Shown: positions 22,582-34,007, counted from the first letter of the stretch. The stretch: 64,000 bases of DNA from Dactylorhiza incarnata (GCA_033032865.1 JAWHQI010000185.1:4278001-4342000), one strand, 5' to 3'. Notes: a model not told the origin generated them from the letters alone. A program made the numbers and translations.

Positions 22582-23912
22582 CTTTCATCATTAAGTAAGT
22601 CCTCAAGAGCGGTGCCTACCGTTTGTAATCCAATGAGGGGGAGGAGGTATCGAACACTCAAAGCGGCGACGACTTAAAAATATATTACTCTTAGAGATGT
22701 ACCTTCCCTTTTTCTCATTTCAAGTTATAGTCGGAGTCCCTTGTTATTTCTCAAGGCACAATGCCTAATTCAATCTATGCATCGCTAACGTTTTTATGCA
22801 ATTGACTTCCTGATTCTCTACCCTTCTCTGCCGATGCGGGCTACATTCTCGACCCTAAGACCACTACAATTGCCTTCGCATGAATAATTCGCGACTGATA
22901 TATGTGGCAGGTCAGGAACGTGATAGTCGGTCGTGCATCAACAGAGGTATCAACCCTGCAACATCGGCCCACACGACCTATTGTTTAGTTCTTTGCTCTA
23001 GTTCTAGGTACTACCAGAGCTTGCTTAGACCCACTCGAATGTATCCGGATGTCTCTTGTAGAGGTCATTAAGATTTTGAACCTCTCTGCCAGTTTGAGCT
23101 ACCTTCTCCACCCTAAGACAACTACAATTGCGATGTAGGAATAATTCGGGACTGACATAAATGGTAGGTTAGGAACTTGACGACAGTCACGCATCAACAG
23201 AGGTGTTACTATTGTTATTAGCTCCTTTCCGAGGACATATATTGGACACAGGTGCTTCATACCCCTCGAATATTTCTAGACCTTGCCTGAGGAGAACCCT
23301 GTGGAGATATAATCCAAACTAGCAGTCATAAACTCTAGTAATGGGCCCTCGTAACTGAAGAAGAAGTCGCCTCGTCCCCATGAGTTTTTTTCTCAAGGGA
23401 GAGGTCGCGAATGGTTTCACCCCTGCATCATTTGTGCCTTGCAGATGATAGGCGGTCACGCATAGAATGGACCGTGCAAGCTTCTTTAAGCGTTCGACCT
23501 GCGTGACAAAAACCATGGCGGATACCCCGGTCGTGCGCACTCTAAGAACCTCGGGTTGAGCAAACACCTCACAGCGCCCGCAAGCGAAGTGGCGCTTGCA
23601 TGTATCATTTCGAAATTATGAAAATCCTAATTAGGTACAGGCGGATGATAGGAGAGCTGCAAATGATGGAGAGTACCCAGCCAATGCGAACGCAGCACCT
23701 ATGGACATTCCATTACATAAGCACAACGTGCAGCAGACTCAGATAAAGCATGAGTTATCTGCTAGAACCATAAATAATGTATTTGTGAATTTATTATTTT
23801 GCTTGAAATAAAATGAAACCGCAAGCAACTATAGGTGTTCGCAAACAAATAATCATATTTTCATCACTTTAGAATTGTTTACAAAATTTCCAAAAAATTA
23901 ATAATTGCAGCG
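22582..23912. other. Unassigned sequence with a ~235-bp degenerate direct repeat
   Basis: Two related units at about 22826-23064 and 23085-23290 share 'CCCTAAGAC.ACTACAATTG', 'GAATAATTCG.GACTGA' and 'GCATCAACAGAGGT'. No ORF is supported. The style (degenerate subterminal repeats near a minus-strand coding remnant) would fit a DNA transposon such as CACTA, but I see no diagnostic terminus. Confidence 0.45.
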
Positions 23913-24711
23913 CTACCCGCTATCTTCCCCAAATTCTAAGGCGGGAACCTTCCTTTTTCTCTGCCTCCACTCCAGGGACTCCGCAGTGAGATTGTATACT
24001 GTTGACCCCATCTCGGACGCCGAGGATTCAGTTTCTTCTCTACCAGTAATTGCACCGACGGAATTCTTGACTACCACAGACTCGCCTTTGGAGTCCTGGA
24101 CATAACCAACCTCGCACTTCTCATACAAGGCGACATAGTTGATGTCGGCAGACTCATTCTTCAGTGTACCGCGCTCTCATAAAAGCTCTATCGTGACCTC
24201 TGATGAGAATTTTCCAACCCGATGAACCACCCTCGCAAATTTTGGATCCTCCATGGTTGAGCAAGTCTGAAAAACATCAAGGACATCAGCGACCTTTTGA
24301 AGGTTTCTATACAAATTTATAATTAAATTCAAGCTTACATTGAGTTTTGCTCGCATGCGGATGTTCTCAACCAAGGACTTCTCCAAAGTGCAGCAAGCGA
24401 CGCGGTCAAAATCTAGTGACCTCAGATTCGCTGCAACCACCCTCTGTGGCAGCTTTTCCACCATAATCCTCCAGATTTTATGGAAGTCTTCTCTCCCAAT
24501 GATTTCCATGGAGACCGACATGGCGTGGGGGAAGACACTTCGCACCTCCTTTCATGATGATAGGTGGGTGCATAGGATAACTGCATCCTCATGCCGCACC
24601 ATTATCGGTCTGCCGCCAGGACCCACAAAGTCATCGATGCACTGTAGCGCGGTCTCGCCACTTCCAGCATCCATGGACGACCACATCGGTCTCCTCCTAG
24701 TACCTCAATAG
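23913..24711 (-). pseudogene. Unidentified coding remnant with two in-frame TGA stops
   Basis: On the minus strand one frame reads through about 260 codons. It begins 'MWSSMDAGSGETALQ' near 24690, crosses TGA near 24548, continues 'MSVSMEIIGREDFHKIWRIM', 'KLPQRVVAANLRSLDFDRV' and 'FARVVHRVGKFSSEVTIELL', crosses a second TGA near 24177, and ends 'GSTVYNLTAESLEW' plus a basic 'RQRKRK' patch and 'LEFGEDSG' before TAG. Both stops could be CGA-to-TGA decay. I do not recognise the family. The basic patch resembles a nuclear localisation signal. It may come from a DNA transposon or a captured host gene. The copia insertion at 24723 lies just upstream of its start. Short plus-strand frames here are shadows. 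Confidence 0.45.
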
Positions 24712-24722
24712 GTACTCATTCC

Positions 24723-25947
24723 TGTTGAAAATGTTGAAGTGGAAGTTTGTGAAGTTGGCGGTCTGGGGGGGGGGGGAGACAGCGCGGTCTGGTCTAACCG
24801 CTCGGTCTTGCGGTCTCCTCTGGCGGTCTGACCTCTTTGGTCTAGCCGCAGGCTTCTCGGCGTGACCGCCGTTCTTCTGTCCAAGGGTGCCAAGGTGAGG
24901 CCGCACAGTTTGGTTGTGTGACCGCGTGGCGAGCTGACCTCTGTTCCGTGTAACCGCGCGGTCTGGTGCTTGTGACCGCGTGGTGCAGGCAGCCAGTCTA
25001 ATGGATGTACGGTTTCTTTGTGGTGCGCGTGAACTAAGGTTTTCTTAATCGCGCGGTCTTCGGGTTGTGTTCGCATGGCTGGTCCTTCGGCGATCAGCTG
25101 GCATATGCAGTCACAGGTGGTTGATCGACTTGGCGGGCTATTGACCTAGTCGGTCTGGTGTATTCGCGGTCTCTGGAGGAGGTCGGGTGGCGAACACAGG
25201 TGGTGAGCATCATGATCGGGCGGGTTGTCATGATCGGGCGGGTTGTCATGATCGAGCGGCTTATGTTGAAGTCGGCGAGCTCACTAAACAGAAGGATCTT
25301 ATGTTGATCGCGCGGGTTGACCGGTCTGGTCGCGCGGTCAAGGGGTGGTGATCCTATCTCATAGGGTGGTGACTTGATCAGGTCTCACGCCTATAAATAG
25401 GTGCTACTGTAGCAGCAAAAAATATAGCACCAAGTGTAAGCTGAGCTCGCGACCTATTCTTGCGGTCTCCTTTTTGTGACCGGCCGTTTAGCTGATCGAA
25501 CTTGTTTTGTGAAGCTTCTGCGGATTGTGCGGGTAGCAGCGGTCACCTCCTCTTCCGAAGGTGTTCGGGCGGTCTCGCGGCTTGCAGTGCAGGTTGCTGG
25601 AGTTCGGGAGGATCAGTGGAGTCTGGGAGTTTGCGTGGTTCTCAGTTGGTGTTGTTCAAATCGCAGGCAGGAAGTTCGGGCAATCTGGTTTTCTAGCCGG
25701 AAGGACTGTCAGGTCGGGCGGTTAGGCGGTCTCGAGAAGTCAGACCGCTGGTTTTCTTTTTCAGTTGTTTTCTCTTCTGTTTTTTGTGTACTGGCGAAAT
25801 CATGTCTCGCCATGTATACCTCGCCCTGTAACGAAGAATTTTTCTTATCCATAAAGATTGTGTTTGCTTCATGTGCTTCTGGTTGATTGGCTTGAACTTT
25901 TAGTTATACAATTCCTGCTCACTCCTAGATCTATGGAAAATTTCACA
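24723..25947 (+). repeat. 5' LTR of the copia element
   Basis: 1225 bp, TGTTGAAAAT...ATTTCACA. The upstream two thirds carries dozens of GCGGTC/GACCGC motifs, some fused as CGCGCGGTC, plus three near-copies of CATGATCG(G/A)GCGG at about 25210-25260. A TATA box, TATAAATA, is at 25392-25399. A run of G near 24769-24777 is longer than in the 3' LTR. Confidence 0.92.
25392..25399 (+). promoter_or_regulatory. TATA box of the copia LTR
   Basis: CTATAAATAGG, conserved in the 3' LTR at 40896-40903 within the same context. Transcription would start about 25-35 bp downstream, giving the R boundary near 25430. Confidence 0.65.
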
Positions 25948-25959
25948 TGGTATCAAAGC
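25948..25959 (+). promoter_or_regulatory. Primer binding site, initiator tRNA-Met type
   Basis: TGGTATCAAAGC directly follows the LTR end. It differs at one base from the usual TGGTATCAGAGC complementary to plant initiator tRNA-Met. Confidence 0.85.
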
Positions 25960-26035
25960 TAGGTTGGAGTGGATAGAGCAGTGAATAACTAAAAGTTGCC
26001 ATCGCCTTTGTGAAGAAGGAACCAGTGGTAGAGCC

Positions 26036-26968
26036 ATGGAAGCAAGGGGTCTTGGAATTGAGATGCTTACATCGACTAACTTTAAGTAGTGGAAGTTGTA
26101 TATGCAAAGTTATCTTCTGGGTGAGGACCTCTGGGAGGGAGTTGGAGAAGAGAGCACGGAGGAAGTTATCTTGATTGGGGATAACGGTCATGAGGTGAGG
26201 AACTGGAGGCGGATTAATGCCAAAGCAGAGTTCGCCCTAAAAAGGGCAATATCACCTGACCTGTTTGATCCCATCTTGGGGTGTGGATCAGCTGCAGAGA
26301 TCTGGAGAGCCCTGGATGGGCTGTTTAACAAAAAGAATGTGGCAAGACTTCAATTCCTAGAGAATGAGCTGGCCAGATCGACTCAAGGTGACCTTTCTAT
26401 CTCTACGTTCTTCTTGAAGGTGAAGAACTTGTGCGCCAAGATTTCAGTGCTGGATCCTGATGAGCCAATTTCTGAGACGAAGCTGAAGAGGCACATCATC
26501 CGTGGCTTGCGAAAGGAATATGTTGCCTTTGTGATGTCAGTGCAGGGTTGGACAAATCAGCCGTCTCTACTGGAGCTGGAAAATCTGCTTGCTTCGCAGG
26601 AGAGTCTGGCAAGGAAGATGGCAGGGGTGTCAGTGTCTGGGGGAGATGGCGAAGTTCTCTTCACAGGGAAGAAGAAGAAGTGGGATAAGAAGAAGACCGC
26701 TGGAGGAGGCTATGTGCCTTCAACTTCTGGACAACAGGAGAGGGGCTATGCTCCGAAGGCTAAAGGGAAGAAGAAGGGAGAAGGTCCCAAGTGCTTCAGG
26801 TGCGGAAAGGTTGGTCACATCAGGAAGGATTGCCGGGTGAATCTTCAGCCGGGGCATGCTGCTGCAAGAAAGGAGGAAGCTGAGGCCATACACACTGATG
26901 GAGGATGGGGAGGAGCTTTCTCAGCTTCTGTTGGAGCTGCGGTTCCAATCAACTATCAGGAGGACTAG
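26036..26968 (+). pseudogene. Copia Gag
   Basis: The natural start is the ATG at 26036 ('MEARGLGIEMLTSTNFK'). A TAG at 26087-26089 interrupts it where copia Gags usually have an acidic or polar residue before 'WKLYM'. The frame then runs unbroken to 26968: 'QSYLLGEDLWEGVGE', 'FALKRAISPDLFDPI', 'IWRALDGLFNKKNVARLQF', 'LKRHIIRGLRKEYVAFVM' (the UBN2-type copia capsid region), a Lys/Gly-rich linker, and the CX2CX4HX4C knuckle 'CFRCGKVGHIRKDC'. The stop at 26967-26969 replaces a probable Trp between 'NYQED' and the protease motif. Gag would form the particle shell and bind RNA through the knuckle. Confidence 0.87.
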
Positions 26969-27960
26969 ATCGTGGACTCGGGGTATGGTCATCACATCAC
27001 CGGAGATGAGTCAAAGCTTACTTCAGCGCAGCCTTATTCAGGTAATGATGCAATTATTACTACTGATAATACTGTGCATGCTGTCGAGAAGGTGAGGGTT
27101 GTTTCCTTGGGCAGTGATAGAGGGCCACTTACATTGAAGAGTGTCTATCATGTGCCTAGAATGAGGAAAAATCTCTTCTCCGTGACCAACAGACGCTGGG
27201 TATCACGTTCTGTTTGGCCCAATAGAAGTGAGGTTTCTTCGGAATGTTGAAGCGGTGAAGGCGGTGGTCGTTCATGTGGGAAGGAGAGCTAAAGACTTGT
27301 TCGTTTTATCGACAAGTTCTTATGTTGACAAGATGCGGACGAATGATAGTGCTGTCATATGGCACGAGAGGTTGGGGCATGTAGGAATGGATAAGTTGAA
27401 AGCTATGGCAGTGAAAGGTCTGGTCAAGGGCCTACCTAGTCTATCTTCCTACGGAGATGGGCATGTGTGCGCAGGATGTCAGTTCGGCAAGTCTCATCGA
27501 CTACTGTTTGACAAGTCGCAGACAAGGAGTAGTGTGTCGTTGGAGTGCATCCACGGTGACTTGATGGGACTGACTGCTACCCCAAGACTCGGAGGCAGCA
27601 GATATATGCTGGTGCTGATCGATGATTACACCAGATATGTCTGGGTATATTTCTTGAAGGAGAAGGAGGAGGCGTTTGCCAAGTTTGTGGAGTTCAAGTA
27701 ACTCGTGGAGGGTCGGCTTGGTATGCGGGTTAAGATGCTGAGAACTGACAACGGAGGGGAGTTCACCTCTGGTGAGTTCTCTACTTTTTGCAGGATGGCA
27801 GGCATCCGGAGGGAGCTTACTTGTGCACATACCCCCACAACAAAATGGAGTTGCAGAGCGGAAGATTCGTCATCTGACGGAGACCTGCAAGTGTTGGCTG
27901 CATGCCAAGAGTATCCCAAAGTCCTTCTGGGCGGAGGGAATGTCTTGTGCTGCCTACATC
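26969..27960 (+). pseudogene. Copia protease, GAG-pre-integrase and integrase N-terminal half
   Basis: After the TAG the frame reads 'IVDSGYGHHITGDESK', the retropepsin DSG motif. 'PLTLKSVYHVPRMRKNLFSV' follows. A frameshift near 27200 moves the frame to 27228-27701: 'IWHERLGHVGMDKLKAM', 'CAGCQFGKSHRLLFDKS', 'ECIHGDLMG' (first catalytic Asp) and 'LIDDYTRYVWVYFLKEKEE', ending in TAA. Coding continues past it ('VKMLRTDNGGEFTSGEF', second Asp) and shifts again near 27830 into the long frame with 'PQQNGVAERKIRHL' (catalytic Glu). The DDE triad is therefore visible across three frames. Confidence 0.88.
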
Positions 27961-30105
27961 ATCAACAGGATGCCTCTAAGTCCCATCAATATGAAAACCC
28001 CGGATGAATTGATGTTCAAGGAAAAGCCAAGTGTGGCACACCTTCGGGTGTTTGGTTCCACCTGCTTTGTGCACGTTCCAGATACGCTTCGGACAAAGCT
28101 AGATGCGAAAGCAAGGAATCTAGTCTTCGTGGGTTATGATGATCAGAAGAAGGGCTGGAAGTGTATGGACCCGGAGACACGGAGATTAGTTGTATCTCGC
28201 GATGTTGTGTTCGACAAAGTGACATCTTACAAAGGAAGTTTTGGTGTTGAGCTACCAGAGAGCAGGGTGGAGGAGCCGGAGAAAGCTGTGGAAAATCTTC
28301 AGGTGGAGATGCATGTGTCACTAGGTGGTTCATCAATATCTAGCTCTGAGGCGGAGGCTTCTGGATCAGGAAGCAGGGGGAGCGATGCTCCGAGTACGTC
28401 TGGAAGGGGAAGTAAGGAAGAAGCAGCTGATGATACTGCGAGTCAGGGGAAGGCATTAAGGAGATCGAAGCAAACAATCATTGACCCTGATCGCTATACA
28501 GGAGGATACTTGGTGAGCTTTGTCTCGTGTTTCTTTGCTGGTCCCTTGGAAGAGAGGGAGCCGTCGAGCTTTAAAAAGGCCAAAGGCGTGGAACAGTGGG
28601 ATTCAGCTATGCAAGAAGAGATGAGTGCTCTTGAGAAGAATGAGACTTGGACTCTGGTGCCCAAGCCCAAGGGCATCACCCCTGTAACATGCAAATGGGT
28701 CTACAAGAACAAGAAGAAGGCTGATGGCAGTATCGAGCGTTACAAGGCTCGCCTTGTGGCTCGAGGGTTCTCGCAGCAATACGGTGAAGACTATGAGGAC
28801 ACATTCAGTTCGGTGGCAAAAATGACTTTAGTTCGGGTTGTGATTGCCTTGGCGGCTTATTGGGGGTGGGAGAATTGGCAGCTCGACGTAAAGAATGTGT
28901 TCTTGTACGGCGAGATTGACAAGGACATCTTCATGGTCCAGCCGCCAGGCTTCCTATCTGAAGATTTTCCTGAGCCTTTCTGCAAGTTGAAGAAGGCCCT
29001 GTATGGGTTGAAGCAAGCGTCGAGGGCGTTGTATGGAAATATTGCAGAATATCTCCTATTCTGTGGGTTTGGTGCTTCAGACTCAGACTCAAGCTTGTTC
29101 GTCAAGAAGAGCAGGGAGCTTCAAGTCATCGTGCTGCTTTACGTCAACGATATGATCGTGACGGGGAATTCAAAGAAGGAAGTAGAAAGGCTTCAGGATG
29201 AGCTATCTACCAGGTTCAAGATGAAGGATTTAGGTGAGCTTCACCATTTCCTTGGGCTCGAAGTGCAGAGGAAGGGAAGTGGAGTGCTGGTGTCCCAGGC
29301 TGGATATGCGGAGCGAATCATGGAATGGTTCGGCATGAAGGAAGGGAAGTGCATTTCCACACCTCTGAAGAAGGCCATGAAACTTCGCAAGGATGAGGGG
29401 AGGATTCTGGAAGATCCGCTGGTGTTCTGGGCTCTGGTTGGAAGCTTGATCTATCTGACAATTACCAGGCCGGATATTGCGTATGCAGTTGGCAGGTTGA
29501 GCCGTTATATGGCGGAACCACGGATGCCTCATCTTCTAGCGGCCAAAAATATATTGAAGTATGTCAAGGCGACTTTGGATATGGGTCTCCTGTACAGGAG
29601 GGATGCAGGCTTCGAGGTGCATGGGTATATGGATGTCGATTACGGGGGAGATTCGGATGATCGGAAGTCGACGTCTGGATACATCTTCGTGGCGGGCCCC
29701 ACGGCTATATCATGGTGTAGTAAAAAGCAAGATTCCATGTCTGTCTCAACCATGGAAGCGGAATACAAGGCTTCGGCCTTGGCAGCTCAAGAAGCCATCT
29801 GGCTTAGGAGGTTGGTTGGAGACGTCCGTAAGGAGGTTCGGGGTCCGACTCTGCTCCGCGACGACAATGAGAGTGCTCTCAAACTGGTTACTAATCCAGT
29901 TTGTCATGCGAGGACCAAGCATATCGAGATCGAGCATCATTTCATTCGTGAGAAGGTGCTGGAGGGGTCTCTTTCGGTCGAGCATGTTCGGAGTCAGGAC
30001 AACATTGCTGACATCTTCACAAAGGCGCTCGCGAAGGGGGCGTTTACTCGGCTAAGGAGTTTACTTGGGCTGTTTTCAACTTCCCACTTCAAGGGGGAGT
30101 GTTGA
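27772..30105 (+). pseudogene. Copia integrase C-terminus, reverse transcriptase and RNase H
   Basis: The best-preserved coding stretch, open for 777 codons; the real homology starts near 27830 at 'IPPQQNGVAERK'. The integrase C-terminal part includes 'FWAEGMSCAAYIINRMPL' and 'LRVFGSTCFVHVPD'. A Ser/Glu-rich linker leads to RT ('WDSAMQEEMSALEKNETW', 'RYKARLVARGFSQQYGEDY', 'KKALYGLKQASRAL'). The catalytic box reads 'LLYVNDMIVTGN' where YVDD is expected, so the first Asp is lost. The upstream Asp in 'WQLDVKNVFLYG' is kept. RNase H follows ('SKKQDSMSVSTMEAEY', 'LLRDDNESALKLV', 'NIADIFTKALAKG'), stopping at 30103-30105, inside the LTR start. Confidence 0.9.
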
Positions 30106-30241
30106 AAATGTTGAAGTGGAAGTTTGTGAAGTTGGCAGTCTGGGGGGAGACCACGCGGTCCGGTCTAACTGCTCGGTCGTGCGGTCTCCTCTGGCGGTCT
30201 GACCTCTTTGGTCTAGCCGCGGGCTTATCGGTGTGACCGCC
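30100..30241 (+). repeat. 3' LTR of the copia element, first part
   Basis: Matches 24723 onward and starts TGTTGAAAATG directly after the purine tract AAGGGGGAG. It is cut at 30241 by the gypsy insertion. GCGGTC motifs continue to the junction. Confidence 0.92.
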
Positions 30242-30633
30242 TGTAACGCCCCGGGTTTCTCTTTGTTTATTTTAATAAAGCTCATGAAATTTAAAAATAT
30301 ATTATCCGAAACCGAGGTATTAATTTAGGGCGTTACCTTTCGCAATCGTCGTCGTCGTCCGGCGAGTTAACTCTAGATGGGGGGCGTTAATGCGATAAAT
30401 TGTACGTATATGTATATATATATATATACGGTTACGCTATAATGATATGTTGGTGCAAAGATATATATAAAGGGTTATGCGACATAAATACGATATATGT
30501 ACACATATACTTATATGCGTAAAGGTTTGGGGTACTCTTGGCCTTAAGTTCACATGCGGGTGGATATATTTGGGTTTAACCATGCAATATATGTATATAA
30601 CCATGTATATGATACGTATATGTATATATAAAC

Positions 30634-30651
30634 TATTATTATTATTATTAA

Positions 30652-30698
<47 letters not shown>
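30634..30698. repeat. ATT microsatellite in the 5' LTR
   Basis: About 65 bp of ATT with one TAA/ATA interruption. The 3' LTR copy (37759-37808) is about 50 bp, a difference of five units. The nearby TA run changed in the opposite direction (16 versus 22 bp). Confidence 0.9.
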
Positions 30699-30700
<2 letters not shown>

Positions 30701-32189
30701 CTCACATTTAAACCCCTCCCCTTATGTTTTGGCTGGCATTTCTCTCGACCCCCCCCCCAGCTCTTTCCGGTTCCCAATGCCTCTCCTTCCCGATTTTTGC
30801 TGAGAAGCGCGCCTAGGGTGGTCGGATCGGTGCCTTTTCCGTCGCCGGAGCTGTCGGAGGGAGCCTCGGAGTCGCCGGAAATCATCCTCGTCGCCGGGGC
30901 TAGGTTATTCCTCGGCTCTTGGCGTGTTCGTCGCGACCCGGCGTGCCGCCGGTGGAACCCTAGGTAAGGAAACTCTTCCTCCCCCTCCTTCACCTCCTCC
31001 CCTTGTTCTTTATTGGCTGCTGTTGGTTGATGGTTTCCGAAATCATGGCTTGGTTGGGGTGCTATTGCTGTGAAGATTTTGATTTTTTTTTTGTTTTCCT
31101 CCCCTGCACCATCAGTATTCTTATGGTGATGTTCTTTTTTTTTTCTGGGAGATGCTTGTGGTTATTTTGCCTTGGCTTGGGGGACCTTGGTCTGCGGCTG
31201 CTTCTTTTTTGCCTTGTTCCCAGAGGTATGTTGGTTTGGGGGCCTTTGGTTGCTTGGCTGCCCCCTTCAGGGTTGGGGATTTTCGGATTCTTGGTTTGAT
31301 TGGAGTGGCTGCCCTTTTCTTTTGTCTCCAGGAGCTATAATATGGGATTTCTTTTGGGATTTATGGTTGGAGGCCGCTAGGTATCATGTTAAATTGGGAA
31401 CTTATTGGGTTATTTTTGTCCTTGGCTCCATGCTAGCTTCGATCTGGGTTTGTATTAAAATTTAGTGTTCTTCCCGTGGCTTTCTCCTAGTTTAAGCGTT
31501 TAATATTGCTATGAAATTTCGCTTGTTATACGCTAGAAAATTTCTTAGTATATGCTTAGGTAAATTGCCCCGTTCGTGAGATTTACTGGATTTAAATATT
31601 AGAAATTCACCCCGGTATATGCTAAGTTAAATTTTCGGCGCTATACGCTTGAGATTTCATTTCCTTGGGAAGGGTCGAGGCCGTCGGTTATGTTTGTTTT
31701 ACGGGCTGGGAATGCCCTTGGGCTATATGTTATTTGGTAAAAAGTTTGCTGAACTCATTTATTTAGTGATGTACACGTGGTCTTACTCGTCTAAAAATCC
31801 AATCCTGCTTTTCTCTCCTTTTGTTGGCTAAGTTCCGAGGTTTTGGCGGGCTAAAATTCTCTGGGAATGTCGTGTTTTAATCCCTATAGATTTGGGGAAG
31901 TAGAAGCTACATTCCCTGGGAATTTCCCTTGTCAATCCTTGATAACTTAGCGAGATTAGTAATTGGCAAGCCGAAAAGTGGTGTAAATGTATTCTGGGGT
32001 CGAGCTTTACCCCTGTTCCATGTTGGAGTAGCTTACTTCTTATAGAAAGGGAGGGTGCCATATGCTCCTTACGGCCTTATACTTATAGCATAGATGATAA
32101 TGCTCCTTCTTCCTTCTTTATATGCTAGAATTTCCTTGAGCGTCAAACCCCGTAGGCTGCCAACGAGTCTCATAGGATTTGGTTTGAAC

Positions 32190-32410
32190 TGGAGTGTGGG
32201 TGGACATAGGGGCCCCCAGCACGGTGGTTTTGGACTGGAGTGTGGGAGGACGCAGGGGCCCCCAACTCAGTGGTTTTGGACTGGAGTGTGGGAGGACGCA
32301 GGGGCCCCCAACTCAGTGGTTTTGGACTGGTGCGTGGGAGGACGTAGGGGCCCCCAGCACAGTAGTGTTGCTTGGAGTGTGGGTGGACATAGGGGCCCCC
32401 ACCTCAGTTC
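32190..32410. repeat. 46-bp minisatellite, five units, in the LTR
   Basis: Units of the form GGACTGGAGTGTGGGAGGAC, then GCAGGGGCCCCC, then AACTCAGTGGTTTT. The first and last units carry GTGGACATAGG variants. The array is duplicated in the 3' LTR at about 39299-39519. Confidence 0.9.
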
Positions 32411-33272
32411 CTTGACTTGTTGTGCAGCAGCTTGGTTTGACTCGTGCTTTCCTTATGCTTACTTTTCAGCTTCTCCTTTACTTCTGCTGTTTCCTTGCAC
32501 CCTTTGGGCTGAGGCATTCTTTTCTTATGAATGCCTCAGGTTCAGGTTTGTAGCTGCCACCGGAGTTCGAGTGGGGCCATTCGGTTCGCTGTCGAGGCCT
32601 TCCCTCTCTAGTGGGTAAGGATGTTGTTGGTTCAGTTTCTGTTGTGTAGCTTTTCTTTTGGACTGTTGTCCTGTCCCTGCGGGTTTGTGTCAGATGTTGA
32701 CGCCCGTGCGATTTTGCTTAGCTTACTTTCTTACGCTGCTGCTAGTTCTTTTTACTGCTTAGTATTTTTGTACTCATTAACTCTGGGAAAAGCTTATTTT
32801 GATGTATATTAGTGCAGTTCCTTAGCTTTATAAAAAGTTGTTTCTATAGCCGTTTGTCACATTTACTATTAAATATCACTTATTTGCGAAACGTAAACCA
32901 AAGTAAAAAAAAAAAGATATTTATTTATTATGTACTAAATTTAGACCGGCGATCGCCTTGGGGGCGTCTCTAGTCCCCAGCGCCGTTAGGAATAAATTGA
33001 ACCTACTTTCTTCCGTTGTATACGCATGTTTTTATAAATCGCGGCTTAGTAAACCGCAGGGCCGAGGGACACGGTCTCCTAATCCAAATTAAATAAACCT
33101 TAAAAGATAATCCTTTTATTTATTTGTACCTGTCTGTAAAAGAAAAAAAGCTTGTGTAAGTGCTCGCCTGAACGTCTGTAGTTGTCCCCTACAGGACGTG
33201 GCATCATGGCGCGTGTTTTCCCCTTCGCTCTGATAATATAAATTATTTCGGGAAAATACGGGTTGTGACAGT

Positions 33273-33284
33273 TGGTATCAGAGC
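33273..33284 (+). promoter_or_regulatory. Primer binding site, initiator tRNA-Met type
   Basis: TGGTATCAGAGC, two bases after the 5' LTR end at 33270. It is a perfect match to the common plant initiator-Met complement. Confidence 0.92.
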
Positions 33285-33437
33285 GAGGTTAGCCGGGTTG
33301 CTGGAAATGTTCTGGTTGGCCCGGTTAACCGTCCAGTGGGAATCGTTAATCATTGCATACACTCACTGATGGGTCATCGGTAGGTCTCGGCTGAAGCACG
33401 AACACTACACTCATAAGCATGAAAGAAGTATACGGGG

Positions 33438-33610
33438 CATATTATGTAGTATGGGATGCATAATATGTGTTTGTATATGGATTCTCATAGGTGACAACAT
33501 ACGACTGTTATGTAGTATGGGATGCATAACGTAGGTCGCATGCGTGTCCATTAGATTTTCTTTTTCGTTGCATGCGATAATATGTAATATGGGATGCATA
33601 AGATCGCATG
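33438..33610 (+). promoter_or_regulatory. Three leader hairpins with a shared 12-nt loop
   Basis: Hairpin 1 has stem CATATTATG/CATAATATG (33438-33446, 33459-33467). Hairpin 2 has stem GTTATG/CATAAC (33507-33512, 33525-33530). Hairpin 3 has stem CATGCGATAATATG with CATAAGATCGCATG (33571-33584, 33597-33610, two mismatches). Loops are TAGTATGGGATG twice and TAATATGGGATG once. Stems differ but stay paired. They lie 165-340 nt after the primer site, where packaging and dimerisation signals of retroelements usually sit; the role is inferred. Confidence 0.7.
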
Positions 33611-34007
33611 TGTACGTCGCTCATAGCATGCATTAAGGCCTTTTCTTAGTTTGCATAGCACTGCATGCATAACATAACATTGCATAAGCACACGTGCCAA
33701 GCTAGAGATCTACACGATGACACATGTACACCCATGATTTAAAAAGGTAAAATTTTAAACTTATGTCCATACGAGTGAGGTGCACGAGAGGTAAAGGATG
33801 GCACACCATCCTGAGTATAGCGTGATATTATGTATTTACTTTTCCCAGAGAAAAAGCAGTAGCAAAAGCAAGTATTTGTATGTCTTCCCTTCCTAGAGGT
33901 TTGAGTTCAATCTTAACAGGCAGTTTGTATCAGGTTCTTCCTCGTTTTTGTTGTAGTCCAATCTTTCTGTGGTAATTTAGTCGCTATAGCAGCGTTCTAT
34001 CTTTGTT
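33611..34007 (+). other. Leader region with no supported ORF
   Basis: About 400 bp between the hairpins and the protease frame, AT-rich, including GCATGCATAACATAACATTG near 33662. A normal gypsy gag would be expected here, and no Gag motif is recognisable, so gag appears deleted. Confidence 0.5.

Larger units (their letters stand above)
30242..33270 (+). repeat. 5' LTR (3029 bp) of the gypsy derivative
   Basis: TGTAACGCCCCGGG...GGTTGTGACA. It contains a (TA)8 run near 30413-30428, a 65-bp ATT microsatellite at 30634-30698, a GC-rich leader-like segment with CCTAG/GTAAGG resembling a splice donor at 30964, and five 46-bp minisatellite units at about 32190-32410. Frames such as 30477-30803, 31003-31299 and 32094-32618 recur in the 3' LTR because the LTRs are copies. 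They translate microsatellite or minisatellite DNA or lack any recognisable domain. Confidence 0.93.

Noticed and set aside
30477..30993. Open frames with poly-Leu or poly-Ile runs in both LTRs of the gypsy derivative
   Set aside because: They translate the ATT microsatellite and recur only because the two LTRs are copies. No domain or start context is evident.
32094..32618. 174-codon frame with repeated Gly/Pro-rich units
   Set aside because: It is a translation of the 46-bp minisatellite, and its duplicate at 39203-39727 is the same LTR sequence.
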